From: Hermatobates lingyangjiaoensis
Taxonomy: Eukaryota > Arthropoda > Insecta > Hemiptera > Hermatobatidae
Length of the DNA stretch: 64,000 nt
Direction of reading: 5' to 3'
Assembly (NCBI GenBank): GCA_026182355.1
Contig: JAPFBL010000104.1
Coordinates: forward strand, 1 to 64,000
Position 1 is the stretch's first letter. Every line of letters starts with the position of its first letter. Positions 1 to 10,255 of the stretch are shown one piece after another. A model generated the notes under the pieces. It made no database searches. It was not told where the DNA came from and was given only the letters and a program-made list of their open reading frames with translations. The translations under genes were made by a program, and so were the position numbers.

Positions 1-429
1 AAAATTCTGAATATATTTTTCGTTTGTTCCATTTGTAACCTCAAATATAATGTCAAAATTTCAAACTCTAGGGTTATCAGTTTAGGAGAAATAAATGTTT
101 TAAAAAAAACGGTTTTTGGCAATAAAAGTGACTTTCCCATCATGCATAATTCTTCCCAAACAACAGGAATCTTCGTCTTTATGAGGCCCATTTTTGTGTA
201 AAATATCAACTTGATCCATCAAAGATTCTGGACCGTAGCGTGGTAACAAGCAATGCTAACACACGCACCCACCCACGCACCCACCCACCCACCCACACAC
301 ACACACACAGACATCATCGTAAAAACGTCATAAAACGACTTCTGGGACCTCAAAACATGTAATTCCGTCAAAATCTCGAGATCGAATTTTTTCACGATCA
401 CTATACTTTACTTATAGTAAAGTAAAAAA
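1..429 (-). mobile_element. Family T repeat, terminal part (copy T1)
   Basis: This is the left-terminal 0.43 kb of the interspersed non-coding repeat called family T here, in reverse orientation and cut by the window edge. It ends at the palindrome-like block ACTTTACTTATAGTAAAG (about 406-424) followed by an A-run. Read in reverse, it closely matches 10256-10665 for its whole length, including a GTG/GGTG microsatellite (about 260-310) at the same internal position. The two copies differ by scattered substitutions and microsatellite length only, so the family was active fairly recently. It has no coding capacity: the small frame over the microsatellite is low-complexity. Confidence 0.75.
252..308. 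repeat. ACCC/AC microsatellite inside T1
   Basis: Runs of CACC, CACG and then (CA)n. The same microsatellite occurs in the same place in the complete copy at about 10375-10402, so it belongs to the element and did not arise independently. Confidence 0.9.
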
Positions 430-959
430 GTTATTTGTACAAGTATCACATTCCATTGCAAAGGGAACTCGTCGTTGGAGAGTAATTAAATAGTAAATTA
501 AACCGAATTGCTTACCCAGTTTTTCTTTTTTTACTGTTTCATTTCATTTACTTTCTGACGATGTCTAATATGAGAGGTCACTACTCTGCTACTCTGAGGG
601 AAACTTCGTTTCCTTATGATGACAATAGTCGAAAGAAAAGAGTGAGTTATGTCAGTGTCTATTTTTTTGTTACTTTTATTATAACTTTTTCATATATGTA
701 TACTTGAAAGTATGTATACTTGAAGTGAGTTACTTGAAAGACGAGGCAAGAATCTAGAGTCTTAATTTTCAAGTTGTTCGTTCACATTTCGGGAGATGAC
801 GGATTTCGAAATATCATAGTGGGTTTATTTGTGTTTTCACCAAAGTCATTTTGCTCTGCAATTTTATTTTATTTCGTTTCTTGAATCATTTTTGATAATT
901 CTCTCTCTATATATAAATATATTTGTAAATGTTGGTAGCAGTCCTTCCTGTAACATACT
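430..959. other. AT-rich sequence, nothing identified
   Basis: No open frame, RNA motif or recognisable repeat seen. A short tandem copy of 'tatgtatacttgaa' type sequence occurs near 696-735, and a small TA run near 907-925. Confidence 0.5.
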
Positions 960-1240
960 ATTAAAAATGTAACCATAATTTACAGAAATTTGCTTCTTGA
1001 TAAGTTTTTCACTTCCTGAATAACGTTTTCTTTATAGCATCTAAACTTGATAATATACTTCCTACTGTCAAAATGTTTAGCTCTTTCATAGAGCCATCAC
1101 CGGGATGAAAATGATTCTCAAATGTTTTTTCCTTTTTTATATAGTCAAAGTAAAGATAATTAAAAAGATTAAGGTTTTTTGTTCAAAACTGTGGGGTGAG
1201 TGACCTAAGAGTTAGTAACTGCTACTTCTTAGGTAACTAG
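960..1240 (-). repeat. PLE terminal repeat, inverted left arm (PLE copy A)
   Basis: This segment is the reverse complement of 1917-2077 joined to 2866-2990. It therefore forms the left arm of a long inverted repeat around a GIY-YIG coding fragment (1531-1685). Inverted or tandem terminal repeats (pseudo-LTRs) are a known property of Penelope-like elements. Read on the minus strand, 1075-1104 carries a degenerate hammerhead-like core: CCGGTGA, then helix II GGCTC/GAGCT with loop TATGAAA, then TAAAC. Confidence 0.6.
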
Positions 1241-1530
1241 TCAATGGATAAAGAAACACCTGGAACTGTTCACAATATACACTATACAAATCAATACTCT
1301 GAAGAATACAAAATGGATTAAAGGGTTTTGGAAAGATCATCAAACACAATAGAAGTGTACAAATAAAGACAATCTCTTATTACTTACTGTAAAAGCCCCA
1401 CAATTAACAGCTTATTTATGGAAAATCATCAAACAAAGAACACTTCACTTAAAAAAAATTAATTTAGTGAACAGTTATACATGTATAATTGTTGACACTG
1501 ACCAAGTAAACGCTGACTGTTGATACCACA

Positions 1531-1685
1531 ATGATGAAAACAATAGTCAAGTACATTGGAGTAACGAGTACCACCCTGTCCAGAAGGCTTACAATGCATC
1601 CGATGTCTGGAGCTCCAAAGGGAATACATATGGTAGAGCAAATTCACAAAAGCAAATTAACTAGAGAAATTATTGTAGCAGGTAC
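1531..1685 (+). pseudogene. PLE GIY-YIG endonuclease fragment (copy A)
   Basis: The plus frame reads KYIGVTSTTLSRRLTMH and continues through a KLTREI segment. It aligns by eye with the GIY-YIG region of the PLE at 28425-28823 (KYIGMTTTRLSRRLTFH ... TLTREML). In PLEs this C-terminal endonuclease nicks the target so that the element's reverse transcriptase can prime. Here only the YIG motif and following basic helix remain. The upstream GIY strand and the catalytic glutamate region are missing, and the frame runs into TA repeats at 1690-1790. No reverse transcriptase is visible upstream, so this is a dead 5'-truncated copy. The apparent start codon is incidental. Confidence 0.65.
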
Positions 1686-1790
1686 CAATATAATATTATA
1701 TATATTATATTGTATAATATATATATTATATAATATATTATATATATAATATATTATTGTATAATATAATATATATTATATATTATCATA
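1686..1790. repeat. TA-rich palindromic low-complexity tract
   Basis: Irregular (TATA)n sequence with many short palindromes, immediately after the GIY-YIG fragment. TA tracts border most PLE pieces in this window. Confidence 0.85.
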
Positions 1791-1916
1791 GTTTCAATTG
1801 TTTCAAAAATTATTGAAACAGTATGAATACAAAAATGAAACCACATATCAATATACACTTAGAAAATAGACATAAAATTTGGAAGTTTTTGGATAAACAA
1901 GACCAAATAGACTCCG

Positions 1917-2990
1917 GCCCAAGTAATAACAGCGACCTTTAGGTCACTCCCCAGCTTTGAACAAATATCTTAATTATTCTAATTGTCTCTACTTTGACCA
2001 TGTAAAAAGAAAAACATTTGAGATTCATTCTCGTCCCGAAGATGGCTATAGGAAAGAGTTGAAACTTGTTGACAGTATTATTATTATTATTTGTAGGTGA
2101 CTATAGCACTGCGTCTTAAAAAAAAATATTGCACTTCCTCTCTTCTGTACTAAAGTACCCCAGCAGTTAGCTTCAACGCCTCCAAGAAGCTCAGCACTGT
2201 GGCTGGTTCCAGCGGTAAAAGTTTTTCTATGGTTTTGTTGAGTGTCCCGAAGCACCTACCTCTGTGCAGTAAAGTTGCCTTATAGTCAGTCAGCAGGTAC
2301 AACGGTGTTTCTTCCTATTTTTTTGCAGAATATACATAAACCATCATTGATAATGTCCATTCAGACTCCCTACGTTTCGGGAGAAAGAAACTTCCTTTCT
2401 CTTTCTTCGGGACGGTCTTCTTCGGGTCCTTAGGTGCACTTGTGGGAGGTTGGCTCCCACTAGTTAGCGCTTTTGGACCCTATGAGCTTCGGGATTGTCT
2501 CCAGATGGTCTCCGGCAGATGGTCTTGTCCGCTCCGGCAGAGCACCGCATACCGCAGTAAGGGCATACTAAAAGTGGTCGGCTGGTACCCTTGAAGCTCG
2601 GTTCATAATACACTAACCCCTGTATCATCCATCATTCGGCACGGATTGCATAGCACCTTAGATTGGGGCTGGGATAAAAGGAGGGGATTTGGGGATTAGG
2701 AAAGATGTGAATCGAAGGTAGTCAGGCTCAGCTCCTGATCACCTTCTCCTCCTCTTTCGTTTGTTTTGCATATAGCAGGCTAACAGGGTAGCCTCATGAA
2801 GGTCGATAGTCGGAGTTGAGTGTTAGAGGCAATTAGAGGCGCTTAATTACTCCATTACTACCCCATGTTGACAGTAGGAAGTATGTTATCTAGTTTAGAT
2901 GCAATAACGAAAACGTTATTGAGGAAGATAGAGAACATATTAAGAAGCAAGTTTATGCAAATTATTGTTATATTTTAATTATATATATAT
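1917..2990 (+). mobile_element. PLE 3' terminal repeat (copy A right arm), split by an insertion
   Basis: 1917-2077 plus 2866-2990 together match the reverse complement of 960-1240. The terminal repeat is interrupted exactly between 2077 and 2866 by a separate insertion (2078-2865). It contains a hammerhead-like core at 2035-2065: CCGAAGA, helix II GGCT/AGTT, then GAAAC. The downstream part ends in a TA run and a TG/CG microsatellite at about 2980-3030. Confidence 0.65.
2078..2865 (-). mobile_element. Retroposed insertion with 11-bp target duplication and AAT tail
   Basis: A 788-bp segment sits between two perfect copies of TGTTGACAGTA (2067-2077 and 2866-2876) inside a PLE terminal repeat. 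Read on the minus strand it ends in (AAT)n directly next to the duplication, as expected for a target-primed retrotransposon inserted on the minus strand. It is clearly GC-richer than its surroundings. No tRNA-type A/B boxes or reverse transcriptase motifs were found, so it could be a 5'-truncated LINE 3' end, a LINE-mobilised non-autonomous element or a retroposed transcript. The small open frames across it are not convincing proteins. Confidence 0.7.
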
Positions 2991-3030
2991 TGGTGTGTGT
3001 GTGCGCGCGTGTGTGTGTATGTGTGTGCAT

Positions 3031-3889
3031 ATGAAATAATATGAGTTTTGGAAGATTCAAATTTGATTTCTTCAATGCCTTAAAATAAATTTTCCATTAT
3101 CACTTCTTTACTTACAGTTAAGACAATTATAACGTTTTGTTATATTTCATTTGTTACATTACCTTTGTTACCTTTTGCTATTTACTAGACGTCAACTGAT
3201 CCCAAGAAATAATAAAAGTAATTTATTAAAAAAAAAGTGAAATAACTGAAAAGATATTTTTTTTTATTTAAAAATATTTTCAGTACTTATAAAGGGATGG
3301 TTAAGTTTTGTTAAGTTAAACAGAGGTTTGGAAAATGTTAGAATATTGGAAATAATTAGGGTTGCTGAAGACGGAAGGTTAAGTTTTGAGAGAATGAGTT
3401 GACGCTGCCCCAATAGTAGACTGGTATAAGCACCCTCAGGCTCTGGCCTCCTATTACAACTCCAAAGATTGGAAAACTTTTTAAGCGTTTCATCCACATT
3501 GTTTAAACTGCATTCTCCCTTGTCACTTAAATTCAAAAGTAAAAGGAAAATAATTTTTTTTAGAATTACTTTCTTCTGTTTAATGGTTGACAGTTGGTGT
3601 AAAAATTTAAATTAAACAAAAAATAGAAGTCCTTATCTTAAACATGGGTTGCAATCTATCATGCTTCCAACATTTATATTGTTTTTATATTGTCATTGAA
3701 GGGGCATTTTCTTAGGATTGAGATAAAGTAATTTTGGACCCTGAAGAGTGACTAAATATGCTTGAATATTTATTAATATACTAGTATATAATCGTACTAC
3801 CCATCCTTTCTCTTGTTTTTGATTACAATGAGTAGGATGTTTTTTCGATTTATTGAGGTGTGTAAAGGGTCAACGATTTAGAATATTCT
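3031..3889. other. AT-rich sequence, nothing identified
   Basis: No supported gene. A 90-codon minus frame over 3264-3536 has no recognisable domain and lies in ordinary-composition DNA, so it is treated as chance. Confidence 0.45.
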
Positions 3890-3894
3890 ATTAT

Positions 3895-4149
3895 AACTAT
3901 AAGAATAAGCAATAATCATGAGAAATGTGAAAACATCGATCTCATGATTTTGACGAAATTACATGAAGTCCTAAAAGTTGTTTTATGAAGTTTTTCGATG
4001 ATGTCTGTGTGTGTGTAAATTTCATTCATTTTTAATGAGTCATTTAGGGAAAAAAGCACTTACAGAACACAGAAAATGTACTCTAAGGTCCTTTGGTTAA
4101 AATATGTTTCAAAAAACTTATCTCAAATCATTCTCCAGATAATGCTGTA
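3895..4149 (+). mobile_element. Family T fragment (host of the next copy)
   Basis: Degenerate left-end sequence of family T: 'atctcatgattttgacg', then the block ending in a TG microsatellite at about 4003-4016. It breaks off at 4149, where a second family T left end begins, so one copy seems to have inserted into another. Confidence 0.55.
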
Positions 4150-5986
4150 TTTTTACTTTACTATAAGTAAAGTATAGTGATCGTGAAAAAATTCTATCTC
4201 GAGATTTTGAGACAATACAATTTTTTTTAAAAAATTACATTCTTCAAAGGGGCGTTAAGTGCGATTTCTGTTTTCAGAGAATGTTTTTTTGACGCTAAAC
4301 GGCTCGTTAAACATCATGAAATTTTTTTCAAAAATAGAACAAAAAATTAACAATGTTTAAAAAAAATAATGAAATTTCAATCATGGCAAAGAGCAATGAA
4401 GCTATAAAAACTTTTTGTTTATCCTAGACTAAGGGATCACCTGCTATACTTGTCGAATTTTTGATATTTTTTTACATTATTTACATTGACTAAGAATTTT
4501 TTTGAGTGAATCCTTTGAGATAAAATTGATGTTTATAGTGGAAAAAATTTAAAAATTATTGACTTATAGGAGATATAAGAGGAATAATATTTTTAGATTA
4601 AAAAAATCACCACCAATAAACATAAATAAATTTCTATAGGTACATAACCTTCTCAAAGTACTGAATACGGTCAAAAGGAATATGGCTATATATTTGATAC
4701 TAAATTGACACATCACAGTAGAATCACTCTTTGGATGCCAGCTATGGATGTCATCTATTGCTGGCAGTTGTGGATGGCACCTGTGGATAACACCTATGGA
4801 TATCACCTGTGGATGCTACCTGTGGATGACACCTGTAGATGGCATCTGTGGATGACACCTGTAGATGGCATCTGTGGATGCCACCTATGGATCTCACCTA
4901 TGGATCACACCTGTGGATGTCACTAATGGATGTCTACTCGATTCCTGTTAATCCAATAGTTAAATCACGATGCCAGAGTCACAAATACTTCTACAATACA
5001 TATGAATTGTAGTAGAATTAAAACAAATTACTAGAATATATATCCTGATAGTGGTGAGTTGAGAGATAGATGTTTCTTTCTAAATAGAAACTCTTCAAAT
5101 ACAAGGAAAATTTGTTATGGACCAATTATCCACATTTAGTTGTCATGGTAACTACAATATTAAACATTACTCCTAAATAAATTATAATTCCTAAAAAAAT
5201 AATTATAACATAAAGACGAATTAAATCTAATATATTCAATAACTTAAATATTCAGTAAACTGACTAAACTCAATATATATTCATAGCAACCTTATAACCG
5301 ATTACAGCAGGCAGGAAAAAGATAACACTCCATCAGAAAAAATGTGTACACATGATTTTAACAAAGGGGAAGGAAAATGATTTTATTAAATACCAAGGAG
5401 CCATAAAATTCCCAGTGTAATGATTCTTTAAAAGACCAAAATTGTAAAACATAATTCAGAATTGAAACCTTTCGTTTGAAGATTAATAAATGTAATAAAC
5501 GTACATCCTTAATTATAAATTATCTTAAAACGACATTTTTTCTTCGATGTTTATGATGTGTTTCAGAGAAAACAAGATTATTTTCCTGTTTTAATTTAAA
5601 AATTTGGCTTAAACATTCAATGTTGGAGGAGGTGAAGTATACGATGTAAGAAATCCACTGGCTACTTGAACAAAAGCCATGTTTTATTGTAGGAGATTAT
5701 TTCGTATCAAGAAATTTTTTACTTTGACTTTTCAAAAATGATATTACTGCTGTAGTTATACTAATGAGATTATTTGTATCAGATGTGTGATATACAAAAA
5801 TAAGCTTATATATTGATAAGTCGATCAATCACTACTATCTGACTACCTCAGGAATGAAAGACTAATAAACATCTCCCATTTAGATGTTTACATTATGCTT
5901 AAATGAAACATTATATATTATATATACCTAATAATATTGATATTAAATTTACTTATAGTAAATTTGAGTGTAGACCACTTCAGATT
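4150..5986 (+). mobile_element. Family T repeat with internal insertion (copy T2)
   Basis: The left end TTTTTACTTTACTATAAG is at 4150. The right end has the inverted motif (5949-5963), a GAGTG/CACTT hairpin (about 5966-5980) and then CAGATTT. About 4240-4570 and 5300-5986 are collinear with 10850-11170 and 11200-11902 of the complete copy. The extra 0.7 kb between them (about 4575-5300, including a minisatellite) is absent from that copy. Confidence 0.65.
4731..4940 (+). repeat. 15-bp minisatellite
   Basis: Around thirteen imperfect copies of a 15-bp unit of the type TGGATGACACCTGTG. The long plus frame through it, with repeated WMxPVD and CGCHLW strings, is a by-product of a period divisible by three. 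Confidence 0.9.
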
Positions 5987-6179
5987 TCCAAGTTTAGTTT
6001 CATTTCGATCCGTCAAATGATATGCCATTTATCGCTCTCACAAGCTTTCAGATTGAATTTCTAGTAATTTTTTTTTGACCTTTTGTATTTCCCACGCAGT
6101 TACTCCAAATGCAACAGTGCTGCCATCATCTGTAATCTATTAGTGGGCAACTATCTAATTATGAGCCAGCTACCACGTG

Positions 6180-6779
6180 CAGTCGGTGTTTGATAGTCAT
6201 TCAAAGCAAACAACCTCGTGAATTTTTACGAAAATAGAAAAAAGTGAATTTCGTAAGCTGATTAAGCATTACTTTTTACGACAAAAATCATCACTGAAAC
6301 TAAGGAAAGACTTGATAAATACTACGGGGACTCGGCACCATCAATTTCAAGGGTTAAGAAGTGGTTTACAGAGTTTCATTGTGGTCGTACCAGCACTAGT
6401 GACACCAAACGTTCAGGTCGACCAAAAGAAGTGATCAAGCCGGAAATCGTCGATAAAATCCATGAAATAATATTGGATGATCGGAGAATGAAAGTGCGAG
6501 AGTTGGCTCATCTCAAGTGCATCTCAACTGAACGGGTATATCATATTTTACACGAATATTTGGACATGAAAAAACTCTCCGCGAGAAGGGTGCCGCGATT
6601 GCTCACACTTGACCATAAGCGTAATCGTGTGAAATGGAGGGAATAAAAAAAATAGAAAAACGCTGGACTAAATGTATCGAGCTAAAAGGTGATTATGTAG
6701 AAATATAAAATTTTTTTTGCCGAAAAAATTTTGTTTTATTCAAAAAATCACGGACTGATCAAACTGCCCTCGTATTACC
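6180..6779 (+). mobile_element. Deleted mariner (Tc1/mariner) element
   Basis: Mariner remnant with an N-terminal transposase fragment, an internal deletion and the 3' terminus. The 3' end is the mariner-type terminal sequence whose reverse begins ACGAGGGCAGTTTGATCAG, followed by a TA at 6778-6779 that would be the target dinucleotide. The matching 5' terminal repeat is not recognisable, so the left end is eroded or lost. It has inserted into a family T copy. Confidence 0.75.
6240..6712 (+). pseudogene. Mariner transposase, frameshifted and internally deleted
   Basis: The reading starts at EFRKLIKHYFLR (about 6247), shifts frame near 6288, then continues ITETKERLDKYYGDSAPS and on through KKWFTEF, the SGRPKEV linker and the second helix-turn-helix region (KVRELA, ERVYHILHEYLDMKKLSARR) to a stop at 6644. 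These are the two DNA-binding HTH subdomains of a mariner transposase. Directly after the stop the DNA reads RWTKCIELKGDYVE, which is the extreme C-terminus. The whole catalytic core with its Asp triad has therefore been deleted. The protein cannot catalyse transposition, although ends of this type can in principle be moved in trans. The recognition is from family knowledge. Confidence 0.8.
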
Positions 6780-7080
6780 TTTGTTTTAAAAAACTAAGGA
6801 TATTTCGTTTATTGTTTTTCTTTCATTTATTGCTTTTCGTTTATTTGCTAGTCTCCAAGATATGCCACAATTTCAAGAATCTAAAATTTTATGTTTTTAA
6901 GTAATAAAATGTAGTGGAATAACAGGTTTTTGAGAAAATAGTGACTTTAACATCATGCATAATTGCTCCCAAACAATAGTGCTCATCTACACTATAAGAC
7001 CTAATTTCGTTTAAAATGTCAATTTGATGCGTCAAAAATTCTGGACTATAGAGTGACCACAAACTTTAGATACAAACTCT

Positions 7081-7391
7081 TCCGATAAACACAGTTGGAG
7101 ACCAAACAGAAGTAACAATAAAATAATTAATATGGCACTGTAAAAATAAATAATAAGGAAATGAGTAACTATCAATATTAGAAAATATAGAAATAAATTA
7201 TATGTTAAAATTAATAAAAACTTAAGAAGAATAAATAATAAAATAAGTTAATAATTATAGGATTAATTTAAAATACATTTAAATGAAGCCAGAACACAAT
7301 AAAAAATGAATATAAAATTATATTTGATAAATAAAACAAAAAATAATATAAAATATGTAAAATAAAATTTAGAAAGAAAATGAAAGCAGTA
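7081..7391. other. A/AAT-rich sequence, nothing identified
   Basis: Very AT-rich sequence with many 'aataaaat' strings. No gene or terminal repeat seen. Confidence 0.5.
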
Positions 7392-8460
7392 TAAAAAGTC
7401 TGGAGTGAACTACACTAAATTTTACTATAAGTAGACATAATATACATACTACTTCTTGGGTTTATAATATTTAATGTCCCATTTAGGCATAGTATAAATA
7501 TCTAACCGGGAGATGCTTATTGATTTTTCATTCCTGGAGGTAGTGATTGATCTACTTACCAATATATATGATTATTTTTATATATCATATCACTGATGCA
7601 TATAATATCATTTGGATAACTGCAGCACTAATAACATTTTTGAGAAGCGATAAGGTAGATTTCGTGGGTTACAGATGATGCGTTTTGTTCCAATAGCCAG
7701 GGAATCTCTTACATAGTTTACTTGACCTCCTTCTACATTGAATATTTAAGAAAAATTTTCCCATTTAAAACTTAAAGTTATTCCTATTTTGTCTGAAAAA
7801 TGTTTGAAGCATCTAAGAAGAATATTGTTATAAGTTAAATTTTAATTTAAGATGTAGAATAATTACATTTATTATTCTTCAAAGAATGTTCTCCATTTTG
7901 AATTTTTTTTTATATGTTGGTCTGTTATAACATTATATACTGGAAATAATTATGGCACGCTAGTGTTTTTTTAAAAAATCATTTTTGTTTCCCTTTTGTC
8001 AAAAATCATATAAATCCAATCTTTTTAGAAGTCTTTTTAGAAATCAGCTACGCTCGTAAATTACACTATGCAAATTAATGTAATTAATGTAAACAAATAT
8101 AACAACTATAGCAAGTAAATATTTATCCACGATCAATATTCAGTTTTTATAGCTTTATTGCAGTTTCCCTTAATTGAAAAAACCTGATTTTTTTTATAAA
8201 TTGCTAATTTATTGTCAAATTTTTTGACAAATTTTCTTGTTTTTTAATTTTTTCTTGCGTCAAAAAACATTTTCTGAAAACAGTAAATGTAATGTAACGT
8301 CCTTTTGGTGAATGTAGTTTTAAAAAAAATTATCTCTACTCATCCTCCTTTTCTATTTTTAGATATAGTTTCATTCTGATCCGTTATTCAGTATGGCTTG
8401 TATCGCTCTCACATACTTTCAGATTGAATTATAATTTCAAATTTTTGCATTTTATTAAAA
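7392..8460 (-). mobile_element. Family T repeat, right portion (copy T4)
   Basis: Begins with AAAAAGTCTGGAGTG, the GAGTG-aacta-CACTA hairpin and the inverted motif TTTACTATAAGTAG. It is collinear with 61876-63360 and with reversed 10256-11902. It stops at 8460, where a hairpin element begins, so the left-terminal third is missing. Confidence 0.65.
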
Positions 8461-8600
8461 AGCGCAGCTAGTTGCTAAAGTTATCTTTTTGCTTGTTTAT
8501 ACTTGGAGCTTTCTCCGGTATGTAAAGCACCTCTGGTACATACTGGAGAAATCTCTAAGTATGATCGAGGAAAAGATATCTTTAGCAACCAGCTGCGCCT
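8461..8600. mobile_element. 140-bp perfect-hairpin MITE
   Basis: The two halves are inverted copies of each other along almost the whole length. The outermost GCGCAGCT at 8462 pairs with AGCTGCGC ending at 8598, then GTTGCTAAAG pairs with CTTTAGCAAC, and so on to a small loop around GCACCT (about 8527-8532). No coding capacity. The layout fits a foldback or miniature inverted-repeat element. A microRNA-like hairpin is a less likely alternative because the pairing is much longer. No clear target duplication is visible. Confidence 0.75.
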
Positions 8601-9349
8601 GTTTGGAAACCTGAAGCAAGTGAAATATTGATGCCAACACTGACAACCCCAAACCTGGCCGTGTAAACTCTATAGACTGTTCACTCTATTATTGTGATGT
8701 GATTTTAGGTATTTAGATTAATTTTGTTATGTGTAGTTTTAATAAATTTTTCTGAAGATGGTGGATCAAACACGGAAATATGTGAATAAGAATTGAAAAA
8801 AATATGGTGATTTAATTTTTAAGAAAAGATTTCAAAATTTAGAAAAATATTCGACGAACTTAAATCAAGTAGAATCAGAGATAAAGTTTTTAAATGCATA
8901 TATATATATAAAGCGTATTTCATTGCAAATAAGAGATGAAATAACCTGCGTGTTTTATTAGAGACATTTGCGACCAACAAATTGATTTTTATTATTTATG
9001 GTATATGATTAATAGTATTCAATAATAGAATAGTATTATAATAAAAACTGAAATATACTAATAAAGTGTTCGTAAAAGGAATATTGAAGGTAAAAGTATA
9101 ATGAGATTCTACCGCTGAATTAAGTCCTCTAAATTGAAATATTTGATTAAGGACTTTCTTTATAATGATAAAAAAGAAAAAAAGAATTGAAAATCTTTCT
9201 TTTCATATCTATCTTATAAAGAAATAAAAAATTGAATTATTGTGAAAGAAATTAAAGATGTTGAACGCATAAATTATTGTGACTAAATTGAAGAATGGAG
9301 TATTTTGTTATTTTTAAAGCAAATATTTATTTGATCAGTTCAAGCAAGT
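8601..9349. other. AT-rich sequence, nothing identified
   Basis: No gene or repeat recognised apart from a short TA run at about 8896-8910. Confidence 0.45.
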
Positions 9350-9510
9350 TGAAATAGAGGGAGGTATGACATAGTGGTTGATTTGTCTTGCCAAAGAGAT
9401 CGTCCCTCTTTTGTAAACAAACCAAGACGGGTGTCGTGGGATTGGTTCAACTAGTAGATTGTTGTGTCGTTGGGGGTTGAACAGAGGGGAGGGCGGGAGT
9501 ACTACGTAGA
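9350..9510. promoter_or_regulatory. GC-richer island with a forkhead-type site (candidate enhancer)
   Basis: A compact higher-complexity block in very AT-rich DNA. TGTAAACA at about 9413 is a perfect forkhead core, near purine-rich GGGAGGT and GGGGAGGGCGGG runs. It has no open frame and no repeat relationship to the rest of the window. The regulatory call is inference from composition and motifs only. Confidence 0.25.
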
Positions 9511-10255
9511 GTACACAAGCAGAATGATTGGAAATCTCCTGTTACATCAACAGTCTTAACTCTTAAACTTCCACAATATCTTAATATATATACATATCTA
9601 ATATATAAAAAATAAAGCATTTCTAACTCTGTTTCACTAAAAAATGTTTAACTTATTACTCAAAAATTACATGCACATACTTTTAAGCCACTGAAAAATG
9701 CAGTGATTACTGATTAATATTTAGCCGTACATAAGAATATGCTTAAAATCATGAACAAAATTAACTGATTACATATTTTATCGCATGTAGTGATAGTGAA
9801 GGTGCTGCTATGAGAGAATATGGCGGAAGAGGGAGCAGGTTACAACCTTTCTCAGCCGTAGATTTGACAACACGGCAATATGGTATGTGGACGCGCATTA
9901 TCATTGCAAAAGACGATATGGTTCTTTTTTAGAAGTTTTTTTGACTCAATTGCAGTGAAAGGATAATTTGAATTTATAAAAAACTTGAATCAATCCTTAT
10001 TTTACTAAAATTTTGAAAATTTATTGAAAAAGCCGCAATAATTACGCATCCACCTATTATTAACTATACTTGAAGTGTTCTGATCCAGTCATATTTGGAT
10101 GTTAGGACCGCTATTCAGAGTTTGGTAGTTTGAAGATCTTTTAAGAACAATACTCCATTTTCTTCGAACACTTTTAGATAAATCTATTTTTTTGTTGCCT
10201 TATATTTGCATTTTTGCTTCTTGAAGTTCGTTTCTATATAAAACTAACGTAATTA
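9511..10255. other. AT-rich sequence, nothing identified
   Basis: No supported gene. A moderately GC-rich patch at 9790-9900 ('gtgctgctatgagagaatatggcgg') has no open frame or repeat match in the window. Confidence 0.4.

Larger units (their letters stand above)
5987..7080 (-). mobile_element. Family T fragment interrupted by a mariner (copy T3)
   Basis: 5990-6080 and 6790-7080 match consecutive parts of reverse-oriented family T (compare 63280-63620). The first has the 'atcgctctcacaagctttc' block and the second the 'catcatgcataattgctc' block. The mariner remnant lies between them. Confidence 0.6.

Noticed and set aside
4705..4926. Tryptophan/histidine-rich repeat protein
   Set aside because: It is produced by a 15-bp minisatellite whose period preserves the frame, and there is no initiation context or conserved neighbour.
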